From NCBI GenBank assembly GCA_024404025.1, contig JAKSQP010000003.1, positions 95,338 through 159,337 of the forward strand: a stretch of DNA of 64,000 bases, read 5' to 3'. Positions 51,950 through 60,460 of this stretch are shown here, one piece after another. The notes beneath the pieces are model-generated. The model was not told the origin of the DNA and did no database searches. It was given only the letters and a program-made list of their open reading frames with translations. Numbering within the stretch: the stretch's first letter is position 1; every line of letters begins with the position of its first letter. A program made the position numbers and the translations under genes. The stretch comes from Clostridia bacterium. Its GTDB lineage: Bacteria > Bacillota > Clostridia > Oscillospirales > Acutalibacteraceae.

Positions 51950-53062
51950 ATGATAATCAGATTTCTTGAAAAAAATGATGTTGTTCAGCACGATATGATA
52001 ACCTCGCAGGCTTTTTCATATTCATGTGATATTCACGACAAAAAATCTGCTTTGCCGTGCGAAAAAGTTCTCGGCGCATTTGACGATGACAATGAAACAC
52101 TTTTTTCCGATATGGAGATTCACGAAAGAGAATGCTTTTTCGGCAATGGATTTATTTCCTGCGCCGCAATAGGAGGCGTTGCCGCAAAGCCCGAATTCAG
52201 AGGCAGGGGAGCGGTAAAGGCTCTTTTTGCCCGCCTTGATGAAATGGATTATGATATTGCAATTCTTTATCCGTTTTCGGAAGCTTATTACAGAAAGCTC
52301 GGTTTTGATTCTGTTTCCCGTTCTGTTGAAGTGACCGTTCCTTTTTTTGAGTTTTCGGGCATAAAAAGAAACGGAGATGCCGTTCTTTATGATGGAAAAA
52401 ATCCCGGAGAAATGCTTGAAATTTATAACAGATGCGCAGAAAAATTCAATCTCTGCTTCAAGCGTGATAATACGGACGAATTTTCGGATGAACCGTATTT
52501 GTCGCAGACTTTCACTTATATTTACCGCAGCAATTCCTTTGCATCGTTCACCGTTGACAGAGGTAACAGTATTATAAGTGTTAAAGAAATATTTTATGAT
52601 TCCCGTGAATCGCTGCTCGGCATTCTCGGCTTTCTTCGTAACTACGAGGGCAATCAGTCGAATGTAAAATTTGAAAAGCTCCCGATTGATTCTCCGATAT
52701 TAAACTTCATTTCCGATATTCATAAATGCGATATAAGAATTCATAACGGTGGCTCGGCAAAGATCCTTAATCTCCGTTCCGTTCTGAATGCCTGCAAATA
52801 TCCCGAAAAATGCAGAGGATTTTCAATCAGGGTTGATAATGAAGCGTTAAGAGTTTCTGTTTCCGGCGGAAAGAAAACCGTTGAAGAGACTGACGGAATC
52901 TGCGATGTTGAAACCGATATTGCAACTGCTTCAAAGCTTATTCTCGGCGGCTTCAGTCGAAAAGACATTGAATATATGCCGAATGTGAAAATCAATGATC
53001 ATGATTCGGATTTTCTTGATTCATTTCCGCCGAGAGGCGCATTTTTCACAGACTGTTTTTAA
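51950..53062 (+). CDS. GNAT acetyltransferase (Eis-like) with SCP2-like C-terminal domain
   Basis: Eis-type proteins combine GNAT folds with a sterol-carrier-like end and acetylate amines. The 370-residue protein shows a GNAT acetyl-CoA loop, KPEFRGRGAVKALF (about 84-97), and YYRKLGFDSVS. The last 110 residues resemble the SCP2-type domain of Eis. ATG 51950 has GAGGGGA at 51940-51946. Its place in a glycosidase operon is odd; the substrate is unknown. Confidence 0.72.
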   Translation: MIIRFLEKNDVVQHDMITSQAFSYSCDIHDKKSALPCEKVLGAFDDDNETLFSDMEIHERECFFGNGFISCAAIGGVAAKPEFRGRGAVKALFARLDEMDYDIAILYPFSEAYYRKLGFDSVSRSVEVTVPFFEFSGIKRNGDAVLYDGKNPGEMLEIYNRCAEKFNLCFKRDNTDEFSDEPYLSQTFTYIYRSNSFASFTVDRGNSIISVKEIFYDSRESLLGILGFLRNYEGNQSNVKFEKLPIDSPILNFISDIHKCDIRIHNGGSAKILNLRSVLNACKYPEKCRGFSIRVDNEALRVSVSGGKKTVEETDGICDVETDIATASKLILGGFSRKDIEYMPNVKINDHDSDFLDSFPPRGAFFTDCF

Positions 53063-53077
53063 AAAGAGGTTGGAATT

Positions 53078-54442
53078 ATGTACAGAATATTTGCTTCATT
53101 GATGACTCTTATTTATACCTTTCTTCTTTCTGCAGGGTTGGTATCTGACGGAAAAGATAACTGGAAGCTTGATATTCCGGCTTATGACGGCGGAAGAATC
53201 TGCAATGAGATTTATCTTGACGGATCGGGAATGATCAGCGATGAAAACGGACCGACCGGCAGCGAAAGCCTTATGGAGCTTGTCAGCCATACAAATTCCG
53301 AAGAGTTTGAAATATATTGCAATAAGCTTGTTTCATCGGGATTTGATGTTGTTTTTGAAAACAACCGTAACGGCATCATTGCAAAAGCCTTCGTGAAAGA
53401 TAATAAGCTTTATTATGTTTATCTTATTGAATCTAAAAACGAAGTCAGAATAATCGAGGATAATAACACAAACTGCTTTAAAGATTTCGGATACAGCTCC
53501 GGTTACGGTGACGGAATAACGGTTTATCAGTTTGATTATCCTTATGCGGATTTCGGAGAACACAGAAATGAAGATATTTATTCAACAAACGGAATGATGT
53601 ATATTATCCGCCTTGCAGACAACAGCCTTGTTGTTATTGACGGCGGTTCGATCAGGCAGTCATCGGATAAAAACATTGATGAATGTATGAAATTTATGCA
53701 CAAAATAACCGGAACGCAGGAAACTGAGCAGGTCAGAATCGCTCTTTGGTACGGCACTCACGGCCACAGCGACCATGTAACATTTTTCTATAAGCTTATT
53801 GGCTATCATCACGCTGAAATTAACCTTGAAAGAGTAATGTTCAATTATCCGTCTCTTTCGCTCGTTGAACATGACGGCAGAATTGATATGTATCGTGAAA
53901 GGCTTGCCGGATTTTATCCCGATATAAAATATCTTTGCGCTCACACGGGATTTACATTTGACATTGCGAATATAAAAATTGATGTGCTTTATTCGCAGGA
54001 GGATGCGGTTTCGGCAGGAACGGGAAAAACTCCGGTAAAAAATGCAAATGACGGTTCGCTCGTCTGTATGATAACTGCCGCCGATAAAAAGTTTCTTGTT
54101 ACGGGCGATATGAATATTCTTGCGCAGAATAAGCTTGTTGAAATGTATGACAAAAGCGTTTTTAAATGCGATGTTATTCAGGCTGCGCATCATCTTTATA
54201 ATGCCGATGCCGTGATTTATCATTATGCCGATGCGGATTATGTTTTCTGCCCGATGTCAGAGGGCAGAGGAGCGCTTCTGCCCGGCAACGCTTCCGCAAG
54301 GCTTTTCTATAAAAAGGATCAGATGCTCTATGCCGGAAATGCTCTTTATTATATCTTGATGGATAAAAACGGAATTGCTCTTGAATTAACCCGTTCGGAC
54401 TGCGTACCTTATGATGATAGTTCAATGAATGACATTAGATAA
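53078..54442 (+). CDS. Metallo-beta-lactamase-fold hydrolase with N-terminal hydrophobic segment
   Basis: A 454-residue protein with an MBL fold like ComEC-type hydrolases. The zinc motif GTHGHSDH contains H228, H230, D232 and H233. Later, LVTGDMNI and QAAHHLYN (about 370) give the other ligands. The N-terminus has a short hydrophobic segment (MYRIFASLMTLIYTFLLSAG) without a signal-peptidase-like AxA, so anchoring is possible. An unassigned N-terminal domain (about 25-150) precedes the MBL core. It is in the GH31 operon, 15 bp after the acetyltransferase gene. Phosphodiester or lactone hydrolysis is the usual activity; the substrate is unknown. Confidence 0.72.
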   Translation: MYRIFASLMTLIYTFLLSAGLVSDGKDNWKLDIPAYDGGRICNEIYLDGSGMISDENGPTGSESLMELVSHTNSEEFEIYCNKLVSSGFDVVFENNRNGIIAKAFVKDNKLYYVYLIESKNEVRIIEDNNTNCFKDFGYSSGYGDGITVYQFDYPYADFGEHRNEDIYSTNGMMYIIRLADNSLVVIDGGSIRQSSDKNIDECMKFMHKITGTQETEQVRIALWYGTHGHSDHVTFFYKLIGYHHAEINLERVMFNYPSLSLVEHDGRIDMYRERLAGFYPDIKYLCAHTGFTFDIANIKIDVLYSQEDAVSAGTGKTPVKNANDGSLVCMITAADKKFLVTGDMNILAQNKLVEMYDKSVFKCDVIQAAHHLYNADAVIYHYADADYVFCPMSEGRGALLPGNASARLFYKKDQMLYAGNALYYILMDKNGIALELTRSDCVPYDDSSMNDIR

Positions 54443-54454
54443 CGGAGGTTTGTT

Positions 54455-56554
54455 ATGAAATCAAACGGATTCATTGATTTTCGCATTATTGCACTTGTAA
54501 TTGCTTTACTTGCAAGAATACCTTTTGTCGGTGATTTTATATTTTACGGAAGGAGTGTTGAAATGCTTAACGGTTCAGTTGTTGTTTCGGCTCCGCAGGA
54601 AAGAGCAGACGGAGCGGGAGCGGATTTTACCATTGAAAATGACAGCGGTAAAATTGCCTGCTCATTGAGTTTCTGCGGCAAAGAGGGGTGGAGACTCCAG
54701 ACGGAATATAACGAAAAAATTTCCGATTACGGCGCAGCGCAGCTTCTTTCATATTATCTCGGAGAAGAAAATCCCTGCAAAACCGAAAAAATAACTTTTT
54801 CGGCAAACAGTGATGCAGCTTTGCTTAAAGCTTCTGACGGCTCATCTGCTCAAATAAACTTTGAGCCGTTCGGAATTGTCTATAAAAGCCCATCAGGCAG
54901 CGTTTCCGCCGAGGTAACGGATATTGCAGTCAACAACGGAAACACCGTTGTAAGAGGAAAACTGAAGAGCAAAGAGGCAATGTGGGGCTCCGGCGAGCAT
55001 TTTGATAAAATCAATCAGAGGGGCGAACATATCGAAATCAACGCAATTGATGAATGGGCGATGATAAAGAGAAACAGCTATATGCCGATTCCGATTCTTG
55101 TTTCATCAAGAGGTTCCGGACTTTTTATGAACAGATTCGAGAGAATGACGATTGATGTTGATTCCAGAATCGTTCCGAAAAATACATGGCAGTTCTGTGT
55201 GCTTGATGCTCCGTGCGACCTTTTTGTTTACACAACCGAAAAACCTGCCGATGTTCTTTACGGATATTCGCTTTTAACGGGATTTTCTCCCGAGCCTGCC
55301 GAATGGACTTACGGCACAATAGTCTGCCGCTATGCTCCGGATTTCTGCACGGTTGGCGGAGTTCTTGATATGGCAAAGGCAATGGAAGAAAACGATTTCC
55401 CGTGGGAAGGCGTTATTGTTGAAGGCTTCAACACAGCCGATGAAAACGGACTCAAAGAAGTTACGGAAGCCGTTCACGCTCTCGGAAAGAAGCTTATGGT
55501 TTATACGGCAACGGGCGGAAATATTTTCGGAGCATCCGGCGATGAAAGCGAATATCTTGTCCGCAGAGCCTTAAATAACAGCGTTGACCTGATTCCTGCA
55601 AACAGCGATAATCAGGAAGATAATCCCAATGTAAGCTATTGGAGATATTTTGATGTTACATCAAAGAGAACAAGGGATTATCTCTTTGGTGAAAAATGGG
55701 GAAATGCAGTTTCAAAATATGGCGTTGACGGCTCAAAGGTTGATTTTTGCGAGCTTTTCCCCGATACCTATGATCTGATTTTTGAAGACGGCATAACAAG
55801 CGGCGCTCATCACTGGTATCCCGTTGTGTTCAATACCATGCTTTATAATACGCTCAATAAGAATCCGGGCGGAACAATGACGATCAACAGAGGCGGCTCA
55901 ACCGGCGCACAAAGGTATCCGTGGATCTGGATGGGCGATCAGAAGCGTGAATTCCGCTTTATTGCCGCTCAGCTTAAAGGCGTTATCAGTTCCGGCATTT
56001 CCGGCGTTCCTTTCACAACATTCGATATGGCGGGATATAAAGACCCTGCGAAGGATGAAGTTGATGTTTTCAGAAGAGCCGTTGAATTTACCGCATTTAT
56101 CGGCAATATTCAGACTCACGGCACGGTAAAACGCCCGTATGATTACGATGAAGAAACAAGGGCAATTTACAGAAAATTCTCAAAAATTCATGATGCGCTG
56201 CGTCCGTATCTTATTGAAACGGGCAAAACCGCCTGCAAAACCGGGCTTCCGCTTGTAAGACATCTTGCGATCAATTATTGCAGCGATGAAAAGGTATGGG
56301 ATATTGAGGATGAATTTATGCTCGGCGATAAGCTTCTTGTTGCTCCGATTCTTGACGGCGGACATTACAGAAGCATTTATCTGCCTGAAGGAGAATGGGA
56401 AAATCTCTGGACCGGTGAAAAATACGAGGGCGGAAAATCCCTTCTGATGTATCATGTTGAAGATGATGAAATTCCCGTTTTCGTGAATACGGCAGTAAGC
56501 TCTGAAGCGTTTGAATCCTGCAAGGAAGAAATAATCGGATTATATTCTGATTAA
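54455..56554 (+). CDS. GH31 alpha-glycosidase with N-terminal hydrophobic segment
   Basis: A 699-residue GH31 protein. An N-terminal hydrophobic stretch (IIALVIALLARIPFVGDFIF, about 11-30) lacks a cleavage motif and may anchor the protein at the membrane. The N-terminal beta domain carries EAMWGSGEHFDKINQRGEH, and the barrel has YGVDGSKVDFCELFP with D430 as nucleophile and RYPWIWMGDQ with D495 as acid/base. The C-terminal domain has GDKLLVAPILDGG. Sulfoquinovosidases and alpha-xylosidases of GH31 have similar cores, but the specificity cannot be read. ACGGAGG lies upstream of the ATG. Last intact gene of the operon. Confidence 0.87.
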   Translation: MKSNGFIDFRIIALVIALLARIPFVGDFIFYGRSVEMLNGSVVVSAPQERADGAGADFTIENDSGKIACSLSFCGKEGWRLQTEYNEKISDYGAAQLLSYYLGEENPCKTEKITFSANSDAALLKASDGSSAQINFEPFGIVYKSPSGSVSAEVTDIAVNNGNTVVRGKLKSKEAMWGSGEHFDKINQRGEHIEINAIDEWAMIKRNSYMPIPILVSSRGSGLFMNRFERMTIDVDSRIVPKNTWQFCVLDAPCDLFVYTTEKPADVLYGYSLLTGFSPEPAEWTYGTIVCRYAPDFCTVGGVLDMAKAMEENDFPWEGVIVEGFNTADENGLKEVTEAVHALGKKLMVYTATGGNIFGASGDESEYLVRRALNNSVDLIPANSDNQEDNPNVSYWRYFDVTSKRTRDYLFGEKWGNAVSKYGVDGSKVDFCELFPDTYDLIFEDGITSGAHHWYPVVFNTMLYNTLNKNPGGTMTINRGGSTGAQRYPWIWMGDQKREFRFIAAQLKGVISSGISGVPFTTFDMAGYKDPAKDEVDVFRRAVEFTAFIGNIQTHGTVKRPYDYDEETRAIYRKFSKIHDALRPYLIETGKTACKTGLPLVRHLAINYCSDEKVWDIEDEFMLGDKLLVAPILDGGHYRSIYLPEGEWENLWTGEKYEGGKSLLMYHVEDDEIPVFVNTAVSSEAFESCKEEIIGLYSD

Positions 56555-56574
56555 AATAAAAAAGAGAAATAAAA

Positions 56575-56961
56575 ATGTCATCAATTCTTATCAAAATCAT
56601 TTAGCTTATCTTATCGTTCATTATGCTTTTTACTTCTCCCGGCGGTCACATCGCAGGCTCGATTTTTTCGGGATTCTGCTGGAAATCGGAAGAAGCTTCA
56701 TGCACCGTTGTTCCCAAGCTTTCAACCAAAAACGGACTTGGTTACCTTTACACGAGAGAATACGGAAACGGTTTCCCGAAATCAACTGTTGCATGGTATT
56801 TTACTGCGATTGATTTCAGAACGGGCAAAACTGTTTTCAAGGTTTACACCGGAAACGGAATCAACTGGAATAATAGCTACGGTCCGATAACCATTGGACC
56901 TGACGGAACAGCCTATGTGGGAGTTTTCAACGGCATAATTTCCGTTAAAGATGCAAAATAA
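56575..56961 (+). pseudogene. Degenerate secreted propeller-type protein, interrupted by TAG
   Basis: A frame from ATG 56575 to 56961 (128 codons before the stop) is broken by a TAG at 56602-56604, within a signal-peptide-like N-terminus (MSSILIKII, stop, LILSFIMLF). The rest resembles the end of a beta-propeller protein (AIDFRTGKTVFKVYTGNG, YGPITIGPDGTAYVGVFNG). It is far shorter than an intact propeller, so it looks like a relic joining an N-terminal leader to a C-terminal blade. TAG is a normal stop elsewhere here (for example the SGNH gene at 13816 and GH31 at 50954). The frame from ATG 56623 without a leader is the only intact part. Confidence 0.6.
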
Positions 56962-56970
56962 CCGATAATA

Positions 56971-57003
56971 AAAAATGCAGAGGCTTCATACCTCTGCATT
57001 TTT
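56971..57003. terminator. Bidirectional terminator between convergent operons
   Basis: A perfect stem, AAAAATGCAGAGG (56971-56983) and CCTCTGCATTTTT (56991-57003), with a CTTCATA loop. It abuts the stop of the reverse-strand gene at 57004. Confidence 0.9.
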
Positions 57004-59223
57004 TTATTTTTCTTCTTCGATAAGTCCGTAATATCTGCCATACCAATACGGAAGCGTGAAATTGTTGCAGGTGCGAAGAAGCATACCCTTGTCATTGCCG
57101 GTTGGCGGAAATACATTGTATGCCGTCGGATCATCGCTCATTTTGAATATCGGTTTTGCAACATCATCTGCGCCGCTGTCACATATAAATCTGTTTAAAT
57201 CGTTTGTAACAATTCTTCTTTCGTGAGCCGAAAGGGGAGATTCAAGCTGCGGCTCCATGCCCATTTCGCAGGGCTTCATGTTCCATTCAAGGTCAGTTCT
57301 GTGGCTGTTATAAAGTGACCAGCAGATTAAATCCATCGGATAATCGATCAGCTCGTCGATGCAGTCATCGGCGTTGAAAAATTCACCTGTCATTGCTCCG
57401 TAAATGAAGTTATACATTGAATTCTTTTCTGCCTTCGCATCGTTCCAATGATTTGTAAGGCCCATTGCATAGATTGATTTAAGCTCCGGATTTTCTGTGT
57501 ATTTCATCAGTAGAGAAATCATCAGAAAATCGTGGTTATCATCTATATGGCAAAGGTGACCGTCGGGAATTCTGTATTTCATCAGATTCATAACATAGTG
57601 TTTATCTGATGCGAGCATATCGTATGCTTCTTTATATTTTCCGTTCTTCGTCATGTGATAACCGCAGGCAAGATAGGTGAGCATCTGAAGAGAATTTGTG
57701 CCCTTTTCCTCCGCCCACTTGTTGTCGTTATTCAGAAGCTCCGGATTCCAGTTTGCCCAGGTAGTCGGAATTCCGTCTGTGTCAACAAGTCTGAAATTAT
57801 GCGCAAGAATATGATCAAGAATTTTTGAAACGGTTTTTCGGATAAGCTCTTTGTCTTTTTCGTCTGCAACAAGGTCATAGTAATAAGCATAACCGAAGAA
57901 ATGGCCGACTATTTCATCTGATGAGGTTTCTCCGAGCCATTCTATATCGCTGCCGTTTTCATCTTTTGTTATGTGCCATTCATGGCGAACACCGGTGCCG
58001 TAATCTCTTTCGTCCGGATACCTGACCGCTCTTGCAACAAAGCCGTCAATTCCGGTTATTTCGGTCAGCTTTATCATTGCAAGAAGGCTTCTTTTTGCTC
58101 TTTTCCTTGTTTCCTTATCCTTTGTGCAGGCGTATTCAAGAGCAAGGTCAGCAAGATAGTTGCCAGTTCTGTGGCCGTCATTGTCGGTGTTGGGAATGTA
58201 TCCCTCGTCAAGAGAAACAACGCCCTCATTGTCAAGTTCTCTGTCAAGAACAAAACCGTCTTTGCGAACATTATAGGTTTCGGTTATTTCACGAAGAGCC
58301 TTTGCCTTTTCTTCAAGGGTCATCATTTTCGTTTCAATAACGCTTAAGCCTTTATCTGTTGAAACGCAGACCGTTCCGTCTTTTGAAACGGCAACTCCGG
58401 TTGCTTTCGGGCTCGGAAGCCATCTCTTATAGCCGTAATATGAAAGATTGCCGTTGTGCTGATGAATAAGACCCGTTCCTGTTGAAAAATATCTGTCTCC
58501 GTTTTCCGAAACGGCAATTCCGGTTATTTCGGCATCGGGAAGATTTTCTATTGAACTGTGGTCAAGCCAATAGCTTTTATCATCATAAACGCAGATTCCT
58601 TTGTCGGTTCCTATCCATAAATTACCGGCAGGGTCGGAATAGAGGCAGTTGACCTTATTTGAAAGCAGACCCGTTGAATCTGCATCAAGGCTTGACCAGT
58701 GCCAGCGTTTGCCGACGAGAGCGTGGATTCCGTTATTCGATGTGCCGACATAAACACGATTGTTTCTGAAAACCGTCATGCAGCTTCCGCATCCGGGAAC
58801 GCCCATCATAATATCATAATCCGTTTCTCCCGCTTTCTTCTTATAAAAGACGGTTTCGGTTAATATATAGGTGTTTTTGTCGCTGTCGGTTTTAACATCA
58901 ACAACCGGGGACGAAAATTTTTCATTAAGAATTTTTTTCTTTCCGCTGAAAGCCATAAGTCTGCTGCCGACTCCGATATAAAGAATTTTGCCGCAGAATG
59001 AAACAAAAGAAACCGAAGCATTCTTTATTCCTGTTTCAAATTCAGCAAATTTTCCGTCTTTCAGATAAAAAAGACCTTTATCGGTTGCGGCAAACAACAC
59101 GCCGGAGGAGTTAAAACACATTGATGTTATCTTATCCGATTTGAGCCCGTCGGCAGTTGTGAAAACCCTTCTTGTTTTCTGCTCGAATTTTCCGATTTTA
59201 TATGTTATTTTTCTTGTTGACAT
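57004..59223 (-). CDS. Two-component-propeller-repeat protein fused to an alpha/alpha-barrel-like domain
   Basis: A 739-residue soluble protein without signal or membrane segment. The first ~310 residues are repeats of the two-component regulator propeller type (VFTTADGLKSDKITSMCFNS, GLLSNKVNCLYSDPAGNLWIG). The rest is alpha-helical with an (alpha/alpha) barrel look: TGNYLADLALEYACT, TTWANWNPELLNNDNKWAEE and SAHERRIVTNDLNRFICDS. These repeats usually sit outside the cell in Bacteroidetes hybrid sensors, so a cytosolic form fused to an enzyme-like domain is unusual. ATG 59223 has GGTGA upstream. It lies one base after the stop of the GH99/WbsX-like gene and is likely co-transcribed. Confidence 0.6.
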   Translation of the reverse strand: MSTRKITYKIGKFEQKTRRVFTTADGLKSDKITSMCFNSSGVLFAATDKGLFYLKDGKFAEFETGIKNASVSFVSFCGKILYIGVGSRLMAFSGKKKILNEKFSSPVVDVKTDSDKNTYILTETVFYKKKAGETDYDIMMGVPGCGSCMTVFRNNRVYVGTSNNGIHALVGKRWHWSSLDADSTGLLSNKVNCLYSDPAGNLWIGTDKGICVYDDKSYWLDHSSIENLPDAEITGIAVSENGDRYFSTGTGLIHQHNGNLSYYGYKRWLPSPKATGVAVSKDGTVCVSTDKGLSVIETKMMTLEEKAKALREITETYNVRKDGFVLDRELDNEGVVSLDEGYIPNTDNDGHRTGNYLADLALEYACTKDKETRKRAKRSLLAMIKLTEITGIDGFVARAVRYPDERDYGTGVRHEWHITKDENGSDIEWLGETSSDEIVGHFFGYAYYYDLVADEKDKELIRKTVSKILDHILAHNFRLVDTDGIPTTWANWNPELLNNDNKWAEEKGTNSLQMLTYLACGYHMTKNGKYKEAYDMLASDKHYVMNLMKYRIPDGHLCHIDDNHDFLMISLLMKYTENPELKSIYAMGLTNHWNDAKAEKNSMYNFIYGAMTGEFFNADDCIDELIDYPMDLICWSLYNSHRTDLEWNMKPCEMGMEPQLESPLSAHERRIVTNDLNRFICDSGADDVAKPIFKMSDDPTAYNVFPPTGNDKGMLLRTCNNFTLPYWYGRYYGLIEEEK

Positions 59224-59224
59224 T

Positions 59225-60343
59225 TTATTCACCGAATACTTCCTTTATTGCTTCAAGATAGCCGTAGCCGTATAAATCATCCGGCTCAAGATAGCTTGTT
59301 TCGGTCCATTCGTTCCAACTGTTAACGGTTATAAGCGGAGCCTTCATATTTCCGGACGCAAGCTCTCTGTCAGCAAGCTCCTTTATCATTGAACAGGCGC
59401 GCTTGAAGTTTTCGGGAGTGTTGTTTGTTACAACGCCGGGAATGAATTTATTGAATCTGAGATTGTTGTCCCAGCCGATAGTCAGATTGGGATAAAATGT
59501 AATATTACGGCTTGCCTTGCTGAATTCTTCAACATATTCGTTTGTGAGCTTGTTGAAGTCGCCGTTAAGGTGAACGGAGCCGCCCCAGTTATAGTTTGTG
59601 ATTGAATCAAAGCCGAGATAATTCAGAACCTCGATTATTGTTTTGCCCTTGCATTCGTCATCGTCTCTGAGCCAGTTATAAACTCTTCCGCCCCACATTA
59701 CGCACTGAAGATGAAGTCCTTTAAAGCCGGCGTTTTTTGTTTTTTCACGGAATTCTTCAAGTCCTTTTTTCAAAGCCTGCGTTGTGCCGAAGCTGCGGAT
59801 GAGATTGTCGATTTCAAAAATCATATATACGGGGCAGCTGTCAATGCAGTAATAATTCTTCTGCTTAAAATATTTTTCAATTGTTCTGTCAACAATATTC
59901 GAGAAAATTTCAGGTGTTACAACAGCTTTCCATATAACCTCTCTCACATCGTCTGAATTGCGCTTATCCCACAGATGGTTAGCGTCGTGATTAGCCCACA
60001 TAAGATAGAAATTCATTTCCTTGTTGTTTCTAGCCTTAAGGAAGCCGTCATTAAGGCAGTTTTCAAGGAACGGACGGTTGTCATACCAGTACCAGTCATA
60101 GATAAAAGTATTAACTCCGTGATCAAGAGCGCACTGTATCTGCATTTCCATAACACGGGGATCCGCTTCGTTAACATATCCCCAAAGAGGCTTTCTCGGC
60201 CAGCGGCAGCCCTCATAGCCTTTGTCGGTCATGCTTTTTACGGTTTGCCATTCTCCGTATCCTTCGGGCCAGAAAATTCTCGTTCTCGGTTCATCACCGG
60301 TGTAAGACGGCCATATAATCGCCGCTATATCATATTTTGACAT
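59225..60343 (-). CDS. WbsX/GH99-like TIM-barrel glycosidase
   Basis: A 372-residue protein with WbsX/GH99-type markers: IAAIIWPSYTGDEP near the start, FIYDWYWYDNRPFLE (about 88-102), and the C-terminal NSWNEWTETSYLEPDD (about 342-357). Members are endo-alpha-mannosidases or polysaccharide-related enzymes. No signal peptide, so it is cytosolic. It is first in a reverse two-gene transcript; the promoter is predicted at 60370-60398. Specificity is unknown. Confidence 0.75.
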   Translation of the reverse strand: MSKYDIAAIIWPSYTGDEPRTRIFWPEGYGEWQTVKSMTDKGYEGCRWPRKPLWGYVNEADPRVMEMQIQCALDHGVNTFIYDWYWYDNRPFLENCLNDGFLKARNNKEMNFYLMWANHDANHLWDKRNSDDVREVIWKAVVTPEIFSNIVDRTIEKYFKQKNYYCIDSCPVYMIFEIDNLIRSFGTTQALKKGLEEFREKTKNAGFKGLHLQCVMWGGRVYNWLRDDDECKGKTIIEVLNYLGFDSITNYNWGGSVHLNGDFNKLTNEYVEEFSKASRNITFYPNLTIGWDNNLRFNKFIPGVVTNNTPENFKRACSMIKELADRELASGNMKAPLITVNSWNEWTETSYLEPDDLYGYGYLEAIKEVFGE

Positions 60344-60369
60344 AATTATTCTCCTTGATATTTTTAGTA

Positions 60370-60398
60370 ATTATATCATAATGTTTTTTCCAAAACAA
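60370..60398 (-). promoter_or_regulatory. Predicted reverse-strand promoter of the WbsX-like gene
   Basis: On the reverse strand TTGTTT (60398-60393), 17-base spacer, TATAAT (60375-60370) with TATGA before it (extended -10). Confidence 0.5.
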
Positions 60399-60400
60399 GA

Positions 60401-60428
60401 TTGATAAAAATTTTTTATGTGATATAAT
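60401..60428 (+). promoter_or_regulatory. Predicted promoter of the GH95-like gene
   Basis: TTGATA (60401-60406), 16-base spacer, TATAAT (60423-60428) with ATGTGA before it: a perfect TGnTATAAT extended -10. Confidence 0.7.
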
Positions 60429-60460
60429 TAATTTAAAATTCGGTTGAATTGAGTGATTTT

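Noticed and set aside
56602..56604. TAG recoding (pyrrolysine or suppressor) in the propeller relic
   Set aside because: TAG is used as a normal stop by intact genes in the window and the frame is short and degenerate.
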